A DNA stretch of 64,000 nt from Streptomyces typhae (lineage in GTDB: Bacteria > Actinomycetota > Actinomycetes > Streptomycetales > Streptomycetaceae), in the NCBI RefSeq assembly GCF_009755605.1, contig NZ_WPNZ01000001.1:434001-498000 (forward strand), given 5' to 3'. Position 1 is the first letter of the stretch, and each line of letters starts with the position of its first letter. A program made the position numbers and the translations under genes. The notes beneath the pieces are model-generated. The model had not been told where the DNA came from, did no database searches, and saw nothing but the letters and a program-made list of their open reading frames with translations. Below are positions 40,247-49,160 of the stretch, one piece after another.

Positions 40247-41847
40247 GGCTCCGCGACAGGCCAGGCCCGGAGCCCCGCGGCACCGGCGGCACCGGCGGCC
40301 GCGGCAGGCGCGGCCGGTTCGGCATGAACTCGCTGCGCGCCAAGCTCACCCTCGTGAACGTGGCGCTCCTGGCCCTCGGCGTCGTGGCGGCGACCGCCGT
40401 GAGCCTGATGGGCATGCGGCACTACCTCCTGGAGAACGTCGACAGCGAACTGACCTCCTCCCGCACGGCGATGCGGCAGAGCGGCCTGGTCCTCGACGAC
40501 CTGCGCAGCCTCGCCGACCTCGGCTCCCTGGACCAGATATCGCCGGAGGCCATCAAGGCCAACGAGGAACTCCCGGCCGCGGAGTCCGTGTTCGTCGCCG
40601 TGGACCGGGACGGCGAACCCGTCGGCATCGGCCCGCTGCCGACGACGGCACGCCAGCTCGCCCTCGCCGAGGCGGTGGACGACGCGACGGAGCTGGCCCG
40701 GCACACGTCACCGCAGGGCCTGACGTTGAACGGCGACTCCTACCGCGGTGTCGCGGCCCGGCTCGCCGACGGTTCGGTGGTGGTCATGGCGGCGTCGACG
40801 GAGACCGTCCAGTCGAGCGTGGCCAAGGCGCTCAAGCTGGACCTGGCCTTCGGCGCGCTGCTCCTCGCCCTGCTCGCGGTCCTCACGATGATCGCCGCGC
40901 ATCAGCGTCTGCGCCCCCTGGAGGACATGGTCGAGACGGCCTCCGCGATCGCCGACGGCGACCTGAAGCGGCGGGTGCCGGCGAGCAGGGCCGCGGTCAT
41001 GGAGACCGAGCAGTTGCGCCTGGCCCTCAACTCCATGCTCCAGCAGGTCGAGACGGCCTTCGTCACCCGGGAGCGCAGCGAGGCGCAGCTGCGGCAGTTC
41101 GTCGCGGACGCCTCGCACGAGCTGCGCACCCCGCTGTCGGCGATCCGCGGCTACCTCCAGCTGTACGACCGGGGGATGCTGGACACCCCGGAGTCCCGTA
41201 CCCGGGCCTGGGGGCGGGTGCACGCCGAGACCGACCGCATGAGCCACCTCGTGGCGGAGTTGCTCACCCTGGCCCGCCTGGACCAGCAGCCGGAGCTGCG
41301 CTTCCGCTCCGTGGACCTGAGCCGTCTGGTGCGGGACGCGGCGGACGACCTGCGCGCCCAGGAGCCGGACCGGCCGCTCACGGTGTCCGCGGACGGCGCG
41401 ATCCTCGTCCAGGCGGACGAGCAGCAGCTGCGCAAGGTGCTCGCGAACCTGCTCGCCAACGTCCGTACGCACACGCCCGCCGACACGCCGGTCCGGCTCG
41501 GCCTCGACCGGTGCGGGGACACGGTGCGCCTGACGGTCGCCGACGACGGTCCGGGGCTCGCCCCCGAGGACGCGGCCCGGGTCTTCGACCGGTTCTTCCG
41601 GTCCGGGCGGGGCGCGGGCAGCGGGCTCGGCATGGCCATCGTGCAGGGCGTGGTGGCGGCGCACTGCGGGCGGGTCGAGGTCAGCACCGCCCCGGACGAG
41701 GGCCTCACCGTCCTCGTGACGCTGCCCAGGGTGCCCGCCCCGCCGCGGCCGGCCGCTCCCCCGCACCCCCTGGAGCCGCCGTGGTCCGCGCCGCGGTTCC
41801 CGTCCGGGCCCCTCACGCCCGCAGCGACGCCAGCTCCACCACCGTGA
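40243..41847 (+). CDS. Sensor histidine kinase
   Basis: 534 residues. TM1 near 35-55 (LTLVNVALLALGVVAATAVS), an outer sensor domain of about 145 residues, TM2 near 200-222 (FGALLLALLAVLTMIAAHQR), HAMP, HisKA with the phospho-acceptor His in ASHELRTPLSAIRGY (about residue 292), and HATPase_c with N box LRKVLANLLANVRTH and G boxes DDGPGLAPED and GSGLGMAIV. Coupled to the response regulator. Its last 35 bases overlap the end of the convergent metallophosphoesterase. Confidence 0.94.
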   Translation: MRLRDRPGPEPRGTGGTGGRGRRGRFGMNSLRAKLTLVNVALLALGVVAATAVSLMGMRHYLLENVDSELTSSRTAMRQSGLVLDDLRSLADLGSLDQISPEAIKANEELPAAESVFVAVDRDGEPVGIGPLPTTARQLALAEAVDDATELARHTSPQGLTLNGDSYRGVAARLADGSVVVMAASTETVQSSVAKALKLDLAFGALLLALLAVLTMIAAHQRLRPLEDMVETASAIADGDLKRRVPASRAAVMETEQLRLALNSMLQQVETAFVTRERSEAQLRQFVADASHELRTPLSAIRGYLQLYDRGMLDTPESRTRAWGRVHAETDRMSHLVAELLTLARLDQQPELRFRSVDLSRLVRDAADDLRAQEPDRPLTVSADGAILVQADEQQLRKVLANLLANVRTHTPADTPVRLGLDRCGDTVRLTVADDGPGLAPEDAARVFDRFFRSGRGAGSGLGMAIVQGVVAAHCGRVEVSTAPDEGLTVLVTLPRVPAPPRPAAPPHPLEPPWSAPRFPSGPLTPAATPAPPP

Positions 41848-43087
41848 TGTCGGACGGCGCGCCCACCCGCACGGGCGGGCCCCAGGCGCCGGCGCCGCGC
41901 GTCACGTACAGCTGGGTGTCTCCGTAGCGTTCGAGGCCCGCGAGGGTCGGGTTGGCGAGGTCGGCGACGAAGTTGTTGGGCCAGAGCTGGCCGCCGTGGG
42001 TGTGGCCGGAGAGCTGCAGGTCGACGCCGTGTTCCACGGCGTCGTGGATGACCACGGGCTGGTGGGCCATGAGCACCGACGCCCGGGTCCGGTCGCGGTC
42101 GCCGAGCGCCTTCACGAAGTCGGGGCCCTCGCCCTCGTCCTCGCCCTGTACGTCGTTGACCCCGGCGAGGTCGAAGTACGGCAGTTCGGTACGGGCGTTC
42201 TCCAGGGGGCGCAGGCCGAGCGAGCGCACATGGTCGACCCACTGCTCGGCGCCGGAGAAGTACTCGTGGTTGCCGGTGACGAAATAGGCACCGTGCCGTG
42301 CCCGAAGGTGCGCGAGCGGGCGGGCCGCCGGGGCGAGGTCGGCGACGCTGCCGTCCACCAGGTCGCCCACGACGGCGATCAGGTCGGGCTGGGTGGAGTT
42401 GATGGTGTCCACCACGCGGCGGGCGAAGCCCTCGCCGAGGACCGGGCCCAGGTGGATGTCGCTGACCACGGCGATCCGGAAGCCGTGTGCCGCGCGCGGC
42501 AGCTTCGCCAGCGGGACGGCGACACGCTTGATCCTGGGGCCGCGCAGGACTCCGTACGTTCCGTGGCCGACCGTGGCTGCCGCCGCCGTTGCCGCTGTCA
42601 CGGCGACCGCGCGGGACACGAAGAGGCGCCGGGTCACGTCCCGGCCGCCCGTCCCGGCCTGCTGGGGCTGCGCCCCTTTCCCCGCCTCATCGGCCCTGCG
42701 GGCCTCGTCCTCAAACGCCGGACGGGCCGGAACTCGCTCCTCCGACGCATCCGAAGGGCGCTCGCGGCGCGCGAGCCACCGCCCCAGCAGGGGGCGCACG
42801 GCCTCCCCCACCAGCAGCCCCACCAACAGATACAGCGCGAACGCCAGCCACAGGAAACCCGGCCACGCCAGGATCTGCTGGAGGAGGAACGGGGCGCCGC
42901 CACGCTCCGCGCCGAGGGCGGCGAACGCCAGGACCGGGCCCGTGAAGAAGACGGCCGTGCCCGCCCGGCGGGCGCGGGAGCGGGGGCGGGTGGTGTCACG
43001 GACCGTGCGCCGCCACACGTACCAGAGCAGACCGGCAAGGAGGGCAAGCACTCCTGCCCCGACGAGCACCCCGATGACGACACCCAT
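41813..43087 (-). CDS. Membrane-bound metallophosphoesterase
   Basis: 424 residues. About three N-terminal spans (MGVVIGVLVGAGVLALLAGL, then near LWLAFALYLLVGLLVGEAV) and a calcineurin-like domain with the metal motifs VVSDIHLGP, VVGDLVDGS, TGNHEYFS, LMAHQPVV and SGHTHGGQLWP, resembling YkuE/YaeI phosphohydrolases. Between them lies the insert ARPAFEDEARRADEAGKGAQ, encoded by a dispersed repeat. ATG 43087 starts 2 bases after the SCO4848-family stop. Likely substrates are lipid or nucleotide phosphates (inference). Confidence 0.9.
   Translation of the reverse strand: MGVVIGVLVGAGVLALLAGLLWYVWRRTVRDTTRPRSRARRAGTAVFFTGPVLAFAALGAERGGAPFLLQQILAWPGFLWLAFALYLLVGLLVGEAVRPLLGRWLARRERPSDASEERVPARPAFEDEARRADEAGKGAQPQQAGTGGRDVTRRLFVSRAVAVTAATAAAATVGHGTYGVLRGPRIKRVAVPLAKLPRAAHGFRIAVVSDIHLGPVLGEGFARRVVDTINSTQPDLIAVVGDLVDGSVADLAPAARPLAHLRARHGAYFVTGNHEYFSGAEQWVDHVRSLGLRPLENARTELPYFDLAGVNDVQGEDEGEGPDFVKALGDRDRTRASVLMAHQPVVIHDAVEHGVDLQLSGHTHGGQLWPNNFVADLANPTLAGLERYGDTQLYVTRGAGAWGPPVRVGAPSDITVVELASLRA
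42662..42730 (-). repeat. Dispersed palindromic repeat inside the metallophosphoesterase gene
   Basis: Contains hairpins GGGGC-TGC-GCCCC and GGCCC-TGC-GGGCC and the core CTCGTCCTCAAACGCCGGAC (42704-42723). In the reading frame of the gene it encodes the peptide ARPAFEDEA. The same core is at 58063-58082. Confidence 0.78.
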
Positions 43088-43089
43088 GG

Positions 43090-43332
43090 CTATGAGGTTC
43101 TGCGCAGTGCGCGGACGCCACGCAACCCGATGCTTCCTACCACCGTCCCCAAGACAAAGGAGACAACGGCGAGCGTCAGGTGCACCCAGAAGTACCCGGT
43201 CGGATCGCCCGCGTCGTCGAAGGCGAGCCCGCTGCCGTCCTTCCACAGGTTCTTGACGAAAGTGATCCAGATGAACCAGCTCCACACGCCGAAGGCGAGC
43301 AGGAACCAGGAGACGGGGCGGCTGAGCTTCAT
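43090..43332 (-). CDS. SCO4848-family membrane protein
   Basis: 80 residues, two spans (VSWFLLAFGVWSWFIWITFV and FWVHLTLAVVSFVLGTVVGS) and a short loop KNLWKDGSGLAFDDAGDPTG. Matches the Streptomyces SCO4848 family, unknown function. ATG 43332. Precedes the metallophosphoesterase by 2 bases and faces away from the D-Ala-D-Ala carboxypeptidase, so a cell-wall role is possible. Confidence 0.88.
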   Translation of the reverse strand: MKLSRPVSWFLLAFGVWSWFIWITFVKNLWKDGSGLAFDDAGDPTGYFWVHLTLAVVSFVLGTVVGSIGLRGVRALRRTS

Positions 43333-43447
43333 GTCCTCAGTATCGCGAGCCGCCCTCACGGACCGCCTTCGGGGTGCGGAGCGCCGGACCGCGGCAAGGG
43401 TGACCTCGGCGGAGGGCGGCGCGGGGCGCCCCTGTACGTTCTCGTCC

Positions 43448-44689
43448 GTGCCAGCGTTGAAGAAGACCGCCCTGCTCGTCGCCTCCGCGACCTTGCTCTC
43501 CCTGTCGGCCACCGGCCCCGCCCTCGCCGACGACAAGCCGGGCGGCAAGGACGACAAGCCGAAACCGCCCGCGTCGATGTCGACCGTCGGCGGTGCGCGC
43601 CTCGGTCAGCCCGGTACCCAGGTGGACCTGAAGGCGGGTGCGCCGGTGCTGCCGAAGGAGCTCTCGGCGCGCTCCTGGATGGTGTCGGACGCCGAGACCG
43701 GCGAGGTGCTCGCGGCGCACAACGCGCACTGGCGCCTGGCCCCGGCGAGCACCCTGAAGATGCTGTTCGCGGACACGGTCCTGCCGAAGTTCCCGAAGAC
43801 GCAGCAGCGCAAGGTCCAGCCGGCGGACCTGGCGGGCATCGGTGCGGGCAGCAGCCTGGTCGGGGTGAAGGAGAACGAGACGTACTCGGTCCACGACCTG
43901 TGGCTCGGCGTCTTCCTCCGGTCCGGCAACGACGCCGTGCACGTGCTGTCCGCCATGAACGGCGGCGTGCCGCAGACCGTGAAGGACATGCAGGAGCACG
44001 CCGAGGACCTCCAGGCCCTGGACACGCGTGTCGTCACGCCCGACGGCTACGACGAGAAGGGCCAGGTGTCGTCGGCGTACGACCTGACCCTGTTCGCCCG
44101 CTCGGGGTTGCAGAAGAAGGACTTCCGGGAGTACTGCGCGACGGCCACCGCGCAGTTCCCCGGCGAGACGAAGAAGATCAAGAAGGGCAAGGACAAGGGC
44201 AAGTCGAAGCGCGAGTCGTTCGGCATGCAGAACACCAACCGGCTCCTCACGGGAACCGACGGCGTCGAGCAGTACAAGGGCATCGCGGGCGTCAAGAACG
44301 GCTCGACGACCAACGCGGGCAACACCTTCACCGGTGTCGCCGAGCGCGACGGCAAGGTCCTGCTCGTCACCGTGATGAACCCGGGCTCCGACGAGCCCCA
44401 CGCCGTCTACAAGGAGAGCGCCCGCCTCCTCGACTGGGGTTTCGCCGCCGCCGACAAGGTCGAGCCGGTCGGTGAGCTGGTCGCCCCGAAGGGCGCGAAG
44501 ACCGGCCAGGGCGCGCCGGGCAAGGGCGGCCAGGCGGGCGGCGCCGAGGGCGTCGCGAAGGCCACCGAGAAGGACTCGGGCAGCGGCAGCGGCATGGGCA
44601 CGGCCTTCGGCATCGCCGCCGGGGTGCTCGCGGTGATCGCGGGCGGTCTGTTCCTGCTCAACCGCCGCTGGCCGCTGCGCCGCCAGTAG
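43448..44689 (+). CDS. D-alanyl-D-alanine carboxypeptidase (PBP, class S11)
   Basis: Trims the peptidoglycan stem peptide. 413 residues: signal peptide (LKKTALLVASATLLSLSATG, cut near ALADD), serine peptidase motifs S-x-x-K in APASTLKML, S-x-N in FLRSGNDAV and K-N-G in GVKNGSTTN (in place of the usual KTG), a Gly/Ala linker and a C-terminal span (GTAFGIAAGVLAVIAGGLFL). The lysine-rich loop KKIKKGKDKGKSK is notable. GTG 43448 is the start. The last 32 bases overlap the end of the convergent YihY gene. Confidence 0.92.
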   Translation: MPALKKTALLVASATLLSLSATGPALADDKPGGKDDKPKPPASMSTVGGARLGQPGTQVDLKAGAPVLPKELSARSWMVSDAETGEVLAAHNAHWRLAPASTLKMLFADTVLPKFPKTQQRKVQPADLAGIGAGSSLVGVKENETYSVHDLWLGVFLRSGNDAVHVLSAMNGGVPQTVKDMQEHAEDLQALDTRVVTPDGYDEKGQVSSAYDLTLFARSGLQKKDFREYCATATAQFPGETKKIKKGKDKGKSKRESFGMQNTNRLLTGTDGVEQYKGIAGVKNGSTTNAGNTFTGVAERDGKVLLVTVMNPGSDEPHAVYKESARLLDWGFAAADKVEPVGELVAPKGAKTGQGAPGKGGQAGGAEGVAKATEKDSGSGSGMGTAFGIAAGVLAVIAGGLFLLNRRWPLRRQ

Positions 44690-45650
44690 CGTCCGGTGCC
44701 CGCGTGGCCCCGCCGGGGCGTGCTGCTCCGCCGGGCCGTGCGGGCTCCTCGGCCGCCTCGGGCTCCCCGGCCGTCCCGGACTCCGGGGAGCCCTCCGTGA
44801 CGGTCTTCGACGGTGTCGCCGTCCACGCCGCGCAGAACAGCAGCAGCTTCGCGGTGAAGTTGATCCACAGGAGCAGCGCGACGGGCACGCCGAAGGCGCC
44901 GTACATGCTCTTCGCCGCGACGCCCTTCATATAGCCGCCGAGGAGCAGCTTCAGGAGTTCGAAGCCGACGGCGCCGAGGACCGCGGCGACCATGAGCGCG
45001 CGCCGGGGCGGCTCCACGCCGGGCAGCAGCGTGAGGACGTACAGCAGGAGCAGGAAGTCCGCGAGGACGGCGATGGCGAAGGCGAAGATCTGCAGGAGCA
45101 CGCCGCCCGCGCCGTTCTCGTCGACGCCGAGGAGGTCGGCGGTGCGGCCGACGGCGGTGGACGCCGCGGTGGAGGCGGCGAGCGAGGCGAGTCCCGCGCC
45201 GCCGAGTCCGGCGAGCACCCCGGCGTCCTTGACCTTGCGCAGTACGGGGTTCTCGTCGGTGTCCTCCAGCTCCCAGACCGCGCGCAGGCACTCCCGCATC
45301 GAGCCCACCCAGCCGATGCCGGTGAACAGCAGGAGCGCGCCCGCGACGACCCCGACGGTGCCCGCGTTCGCGATCAGGGAGTCGAGGTCGAGCTGGTCGG
45401 AGATCCCGGGCACCTGCTCGGAGATCTTGTCCTTGACGCTCTGCACCTGGCTCTCGGACAGCGTGGCCGCGGCGATGGCCGCGGCCACGGTGATCAGCGG
45501 GAAGAGGGCCACGAAGCTGATGAACGTCATCGCGGCGGCGAGCCGGGTCCAGTGGACCTGGTCGAGGCGTTCGTAGGAGTGCCACGCGTGGGTGCGCATC
45601 AGCCGCTCGACGTACGGCCCGATGCCGGGGAGCTTCTTCAACCAGTCCAT
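44658..45650 (-). CDS. YihY/BrkB-family membrane protein
   Basis: 330 residues with six spans, beginning MDWLKKLPGIGPYVERLMRT and the family block WTRLAAAMTFISFVALFPLI. FELLKLLLGGYMKGVAAKSM and YGAFGVPVALLLWINFTAKL match the conserved C-terminal blocks. The tail is Pro/Glu/Ala-rich. Function is not established. ATG 45650 lies inside the end of the GtrA gene (13-base overlap), so it is the last gene of the PAP2-UbiA-GtrA-YihY operon. Confidence 0.9.
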   Translation of the reverse strand: MDWLKKLPGIGPYVERLMRTHAWHSYERLDQVHWTRLAAAMTFISFVALFPLITVAAAIAAATLSESQVQSVKDKISEQVPGISDQLDLDSLIANAGTVGVVAGALLLFTGIGWVGSMRECLRAVWELEDTDENPVLRKVKDAGVLAGLGGAGLASLAASTAASTAVGRTADLLGVDENGAGGVLLQIFAFAIAVLADFLLLLYVLTLLPGVEPPRRALMVAAVLGAVGFELLKLLLGGYMKGVAAKSMYGAFGVPVALLLWINFTAKLLLFCAAWTATPSKTVTEGSPESGTAGEPEAAEEPARPGGAARPGGATRAPDATGGAAASGG

Positions 45651-46129
45651 GTCACCCGTCCCGCCTGCCTCACCTGTCCGGTCGGTGCGCTCCGAGAACG
45701 GAACACCAAGGTCCGAGTACCCCAGAATCGCAGCACGGTGGCCAGTGCCATGCCGATTCCCGCCCCGGACACCGCGTCGGCGCGCGCCGAGGTGAAGCCG
45801 AGGCCGTAGTGCGAGACGGCCAGGCACAGGAGTTGGACGAGCGCGCCCGCGACATTGACGGCGAAGAAGATCCCGTACTGCCGCAGCCGCGACGCCCCGC
45901 CGGGCGGCCCGGCCGCCGCCGACCGGCGGTAGGTGCCGAGCGCGTTACCCGTGTAGGCCACCGTGCAGCCCGCCACGAACGACAGGGCCTTGGCGGTCAG
46001 CGGGTCCAGGCCCGCGGGGCCGCGCAGCCAGACGAAGAGCCCGAGGTCGGCGGCGTACGCGCACAGACCGACGACGGCGAAGCCGGTCAGTTCGGGCCCG
46101 AGCCCCCGCAGCCGTCCCATCGCCCTCAC
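45638..46129 (-). CDS. GtrA-family membrane protein
   Basis: About 163 residues, four spans, family blocks FAVVGLCAYAADLGLFVWLR, ALSFVAGCTVAYTGNALGTY and ADAVSGAGIGMALATVLRFW. GtrA proteins help lipid-linked sugars cross the membrane or recruit transferases; the mycobacterial relative Rv3789 acts with the DPA pathway. GTG 46129 overlaps the UbiA stop (GTGA); ATG 46120 is the alternative. Context with the UbiA, PAP2 and DprE-like genes supports a DPA-type role. Confidence 0.85.
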   Translation of the reverse strand: MRAMGRLRGLGPELTGFAVVGLCAYAADLGLFVWLRGPAGLDPLTAKALSFVAGCTVAYTGNALGTYRRSAAAGPPGGASRLRQYGIFFAVNVAGALVQLLCLAVSHYGLGFTSARADAVSGAGIGMALATVLRFWGTRTLVFRSRSAPTGQVRQAGRVTWTG

Positions 46130-47106
46130 CAGTCGGCGACCGCGCATCCGTACATGGCGAGCCACACCAGGCCGATCAGCGCGAGGGCGCGGTCCCGCAG
46201 GACCACGTCCTCCGGCTCGCCCGCCGTGCCGCGGTCGGCGAAGACGGCGTACCGCAGGATCGCGAGGATGAAGGCGACCATCGACAGCTGCCGCCACGGC
46301 AGCAGCCCGGTGCCCGCGGCGGCGCCGCTCTCCATCGCCCACAGGCAGTACGCGAGCACGGCGACCCCGGCCGCGAGCTGCCACACGAAGCGCAGATAGC
46401 CGGTGGTGTACGAGGTGAGCAGGGCGCGGGTGGCGCCGAGCCGCTCGGTCTGCCCGGCGGCCCGCGCGGCCTCGGTCATCTGCACGGCCTCGGAGTAGCG
46501 CTTGGCGGAGACCATGAAAAGCGCCCCGAACCCGGTGGTGATCAGGAACCAGCGGGACAGGGGGATGCCGAGGGCCACGCCGCCGATCATCGCCCGCATC
46601 AGGAACCCGGTGGTGACGACGGCGAGGTCGACGACGAGCACATGCTTGAGGCTGACGCAGTACGCGAGCTGCATCACCACGTACGCGGCCAGGAGCGCGG
46701 CCGTCAGTGGGGTGCACAGAACGGCCGCGGCGGCGGGCGCGAGGACGGCGAGGAGCCCGCCCGCGGCGTACGCGAGGGGCACCGGTACCTGGCCCGCGGC
46801 GACGGGGCGGCGGCACTTGGTGGGGTGGGCGCGGTCCGCCTCGGCGTCGCGGGCGTCGTTGATGAGGTAGACGGCGGCCGCGGCGGCGGTGAACAGGCAG
46901 AAGACCAAGCCGACTTGGGCGAGGGCATGACGCGAGAAGAGTTCGCCCGCGGCCGCGGGGGCGGCGACGACCAGGACGTTCTTGACCCACTGGCGGGGCC
47001 GTGCGGTCCTCAGGAGGCCCAGGGGCAGCGCCCCGGGGCCGGTTCTCGGGAGCCGGGGCGCGGCGGGCGCCTCTTTCCGGTCCAGTACGGCGGTGCGGTC
47101 AGCCAT
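46126..47106 (-). CDS. UbiA-type decaprenyl-phosphate phosphoribosyltransferase
   Basis: Adds 5-phosphoribose to polyprenyl phosphate, the first step of decaprenylphosphoryl-arabinose synthesis in mycobacteria (Rv3806c). 326 residues with about eight or nine spans. Prenyltransferase motif VYLINDARDAEADRAHPTKC (N-D-x-x-D-x-x-x-D) followed by RRPVAAG, and the N-terminal RTARPRQWVKNVLV block. ATG 47106 overlaps the end of the PAP2 gene by 8 bases. The assignment to this subfamily, not quinone synthesis, rests on the motif and neighbours. Confidence 0.85.
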   Translation of the reverse strand: MADRTAVLDRKEAPAAPRLPRTGPGALPLGLLRTARPRQWVKNVLVVAAPAAAGELFSRHALAQVGLVFCLFTAAAAAVYLINDARDAEADRAHPTKCRRPVAAGQVPVPLAYAAGGLLAVLAPAAAAVLCTPLTAALLAAYVVMQLAYCVSLKHVLVVDLAVVTTGFLMRAMIGGVALGIPLSRWFLITTGFGALFMVSAKRYSEAVQMTEAARAAGQTERLGATRALLTSYTTGYLRFVWQLAAGVAVLAYCLWAMESGAAAGTGLLPWRQLSMVAFILAILRYAVFADRGTAGEPEDVVLRDRALALIGLVWLAMYGCAVADW

Positions 47107-47641
47107 CGGTGAAGCCTCCGATCCAGGGGGTGGCCGCACGGGCGGCGAACGCGCCGAGGGCCGCGCCCGCCGCGACGTCCGACGGGTAGTGGACGCCGAC
47201 GACCATGCGGGACACGCACATCGCGGCGGCCAGCGGTGGCACGAACCGGGCGCAGGCGGGGCGGAGCGCGCCGTACACGAGCGCGGCCGCGGTCGCCGAC
47301 GTGGCGTGCGAACTCGGGAAGGAGTGGCGTCCCGCGGTGCGCACCAGGGGTTCGACGTGGCCGGGGCGCGGGCGCCGCACGACGCGTTTCACGCCCATGC
47401 TGGCCAGGTGCGCGGCGGCGGTGAGCGCGGTGCCGCGCAGCCAGTGCGCGCGCCGCTCCCGGTCGAGTACCGCACCGGCGAGGCCCGCGGCCAGCCAGAG
47501 GGCGCCGTGCTCGCCGCCGCGGGACAGCGCGCGGGCCGCCGCGGCCACCCGCGGGTCGGCGCCGCAGTCGCGCAGCGCCGAGAGCAGCCGGTGGTCGGCG
47601 GCGCGGAGGTAGCCCCTGCTCTTCGAGCACTTACGATTCAT
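47099..47641 (-). CDS. PAP2-family phosphatase
   Basis: About 180 residues with the full PAP2 signature: KRVVRRPRP, PSSHATSATA and SRMVVGVHYPSD. Next to the UbiA gene, as Rv3807c is next to Rv3806c, so it probably removes the 5-phosphate from polyprenyl-phosphoribosyl-phosphate. ATG 47641 or GTG 47644 (GTGATG) as start. First gene of the leftward operon; the divergent promoter region is 47645-47760. Confidence 0.86.
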   Translation of the reverse strand: MNRKCSKSRGYLRAADHRLLSALRDCGADPRVAAAARALSRGGEHGALWLAAGLAGAVLDRERRAHWLRGTALTAAAHLASMGVKRVVRRPRPGHVEPLVRTAGRHSFPSSHATSATAAALVYGALRPACARFVPPLAAAMCVSRMVVGVHYPSDVAAGAALGAFAARAATPWIGGFTDG

Positions 47642-47763
47642 CACATAACAACTCTTCTAGGAAGAGGCGCAATAACTACGACAATCTTTGATGACACTCC
47701 CTCAATCACCCATTTCGGTGAGAAGAAGGAGTGAGGTGAGCAACCGCTCTTTAGCCCCCTTAC

Positions 47764-49152
47764 ATGGGCGATACGGTCACTTCCATGTCAGCCACCCCTG
47801 CCCCCGCCCCTGAATTCGTGTCCGTGTCGGGGTGGGGACGCACCGCGCCCAGCACCGCCCGCCTGGTGCGGCCCCGGTCACCCGAGGAGGCGGCGGCCGC
47901 GCTGCGCGGCTGCGCGGAGCGCGGCGGCATCGCGCGGGGGCTCGGACGCGCCTACGGGGACGCCGCGCAGAACGCGGGCGGCGCCGTCCTGGACATGACG
48001 GGCCTGGACCGCGTGCACGCCATCGACGCGGACGCGGGCACCGTCGTGTGCGACGCGGGCGTGTCCCTGCACCGCCTGATGGACGTCCTGCTGCCGCTCG
48101 GCTGGTTCGTGCCCGTGACGCCCGGCACCCGCTACGTCACCGTCGGCGGGGCCGTCGGCGCCGACATCCACGGCAAGAACCACCACGTCTCCGGCTCCTT
48201 CGCCCGCCACGTGCTCTCCCTCGACCTGCTCACCGCCGACGGCACCGTGCGCACCGTCGGGCCGGGCAGCCCGCTCTTCGACGCCACCGCCGGCGGCATG
48301 GGCCTCACCGGCGTGATCCTCGCCGCCACCCTGAAGCTGCACCCCGTCGAGACGTCCCTGATGGCCGTCGACACCGAGCGCGCCACCGACCTCGACGACC
48401 TGATGGCCCGCCTCACCGCGACCGACCACCGCTACCGCTACTCCGTCGCGTGGATCGACCTCCTCGCCCGCGGCGCCGCGACCGGCCGCGCCGTCCTCAC
48501 CCGCGGCGACCACGCGCCCCTCGCCGCCCTGCCCGCCCGCGCGCGCACCGCCCCCCTCGCCTTCCGGCCCCGGCAACTGCCGCCCGCGCCCCGCTTCGTA
48601 CCCGAAGGGCTGCTCGGCCGCCGCACCGTCGGCCTCTTCAACGAGCTGTGGTACCGCAAGGCGCCGCGCTCCCGCACCGGCGAGCTCCAGAAACTCTCCG
48701 CCTTCTTCCACCCCCTGGACGGCGTCCCGCACTGGAACCGCGTGTACGGCCGCGGCGGCTTCGTGCAGTACCAGTTCGTCGTCGGCCACGGCGCGGAGGA
48801 GACCCTGCGCCGCGTCGTGCACCGCATCTCCGCGCACCGGTGCCCGTCCTTCCTCGCCGTGCTGAAGCGCTTCGGTGACGCGGGACCCGGCTGGCTGTCC
48901 TTCCCCATGCCCGGCTGGACCCTGGCCCTCGACATCCCGGCGAACCTCCCCGGGCTCGGCACGCTCCTCGACGGACTCGACGACGAGGTCGCCGCCGCGG
49001 GGGGCCGCGTCTACCTCGCCAAGGACTCCCGGCTCCGCCCCGAGACGCTCGCCGCGATGTACCCCCGGCTCCAGGACTTCCGCGCGCTGCGCCAGGACCT
49101 GGACCCGGGCTCCCTGTTCCGCTCGGACCTGTCGCGCCGCCTCCACCTGTAA
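47764..49152 (+). CDS. DprE1-like FAD oxidase (decaprenylphosphoryl-ribose 2'-oxidase type)
   Basis: 462 residues; oxidises the 2'-OH of polyprenylphosphoryl-ribose as the first half of epimerisation. FAD_binding_4 domain with ARGLGRAYGDAAQNAGGAVL and VGADIHGKNHHVSGSFARHV; the C-terminal segment RVYLAKDSRLRPETLAAMYP matches mycobacterial DprE1 closely, with the active-site Lys kept. The Cys targeted by benzothiazinones is Ala here (GWTLALDIP, codon 48925-48927). ATG 47764 or ATG 47785, the latter 7 bases after TACGGT. Followed by the DprE2-like gene. Confidence 0.9.
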   Translation: MGDTVTSMSATPAPAPEFVSVSGWGRTAPSTARLVRPRSPEEAAAALRGCAERGGIARGLGRAYGDAAQNAGGAVLDMTGLDRVHAIDADAGTVVCDAGVSLHRLMDVLLPLGWFVPVTPGTRYVTVGGAVGADIHGKNHHVSGSFARHVLSLDLLTADGTVRTVGPGSPLFDATAGGMGLTGVILAATLKLHPVETSLMAVDTERATDLDDLMARLTATDHRYRYSVAWIDLLARGAATGRAVLTRGDHAPLAALPARARTAPLAFRPRQLPPAPRFVPEGLLGRRTVGLFNELWYRKAPRSRTGELQKLSAFFHPLDGVPHWNRVYGRGGFVQYQFVVGHGAEETLRRVVHRISAHRCPSFLAVLKRFGDAGPGWLSFPMPGWTLALDIPANLPGLGTLLDGLDDEVAAAGGRVYLAKDSRLRPETLAAMYPRLQDFRALRQDLDPGSLFRSDLSRRLHL

Positions 49153-49160
49153 GGACCCCC

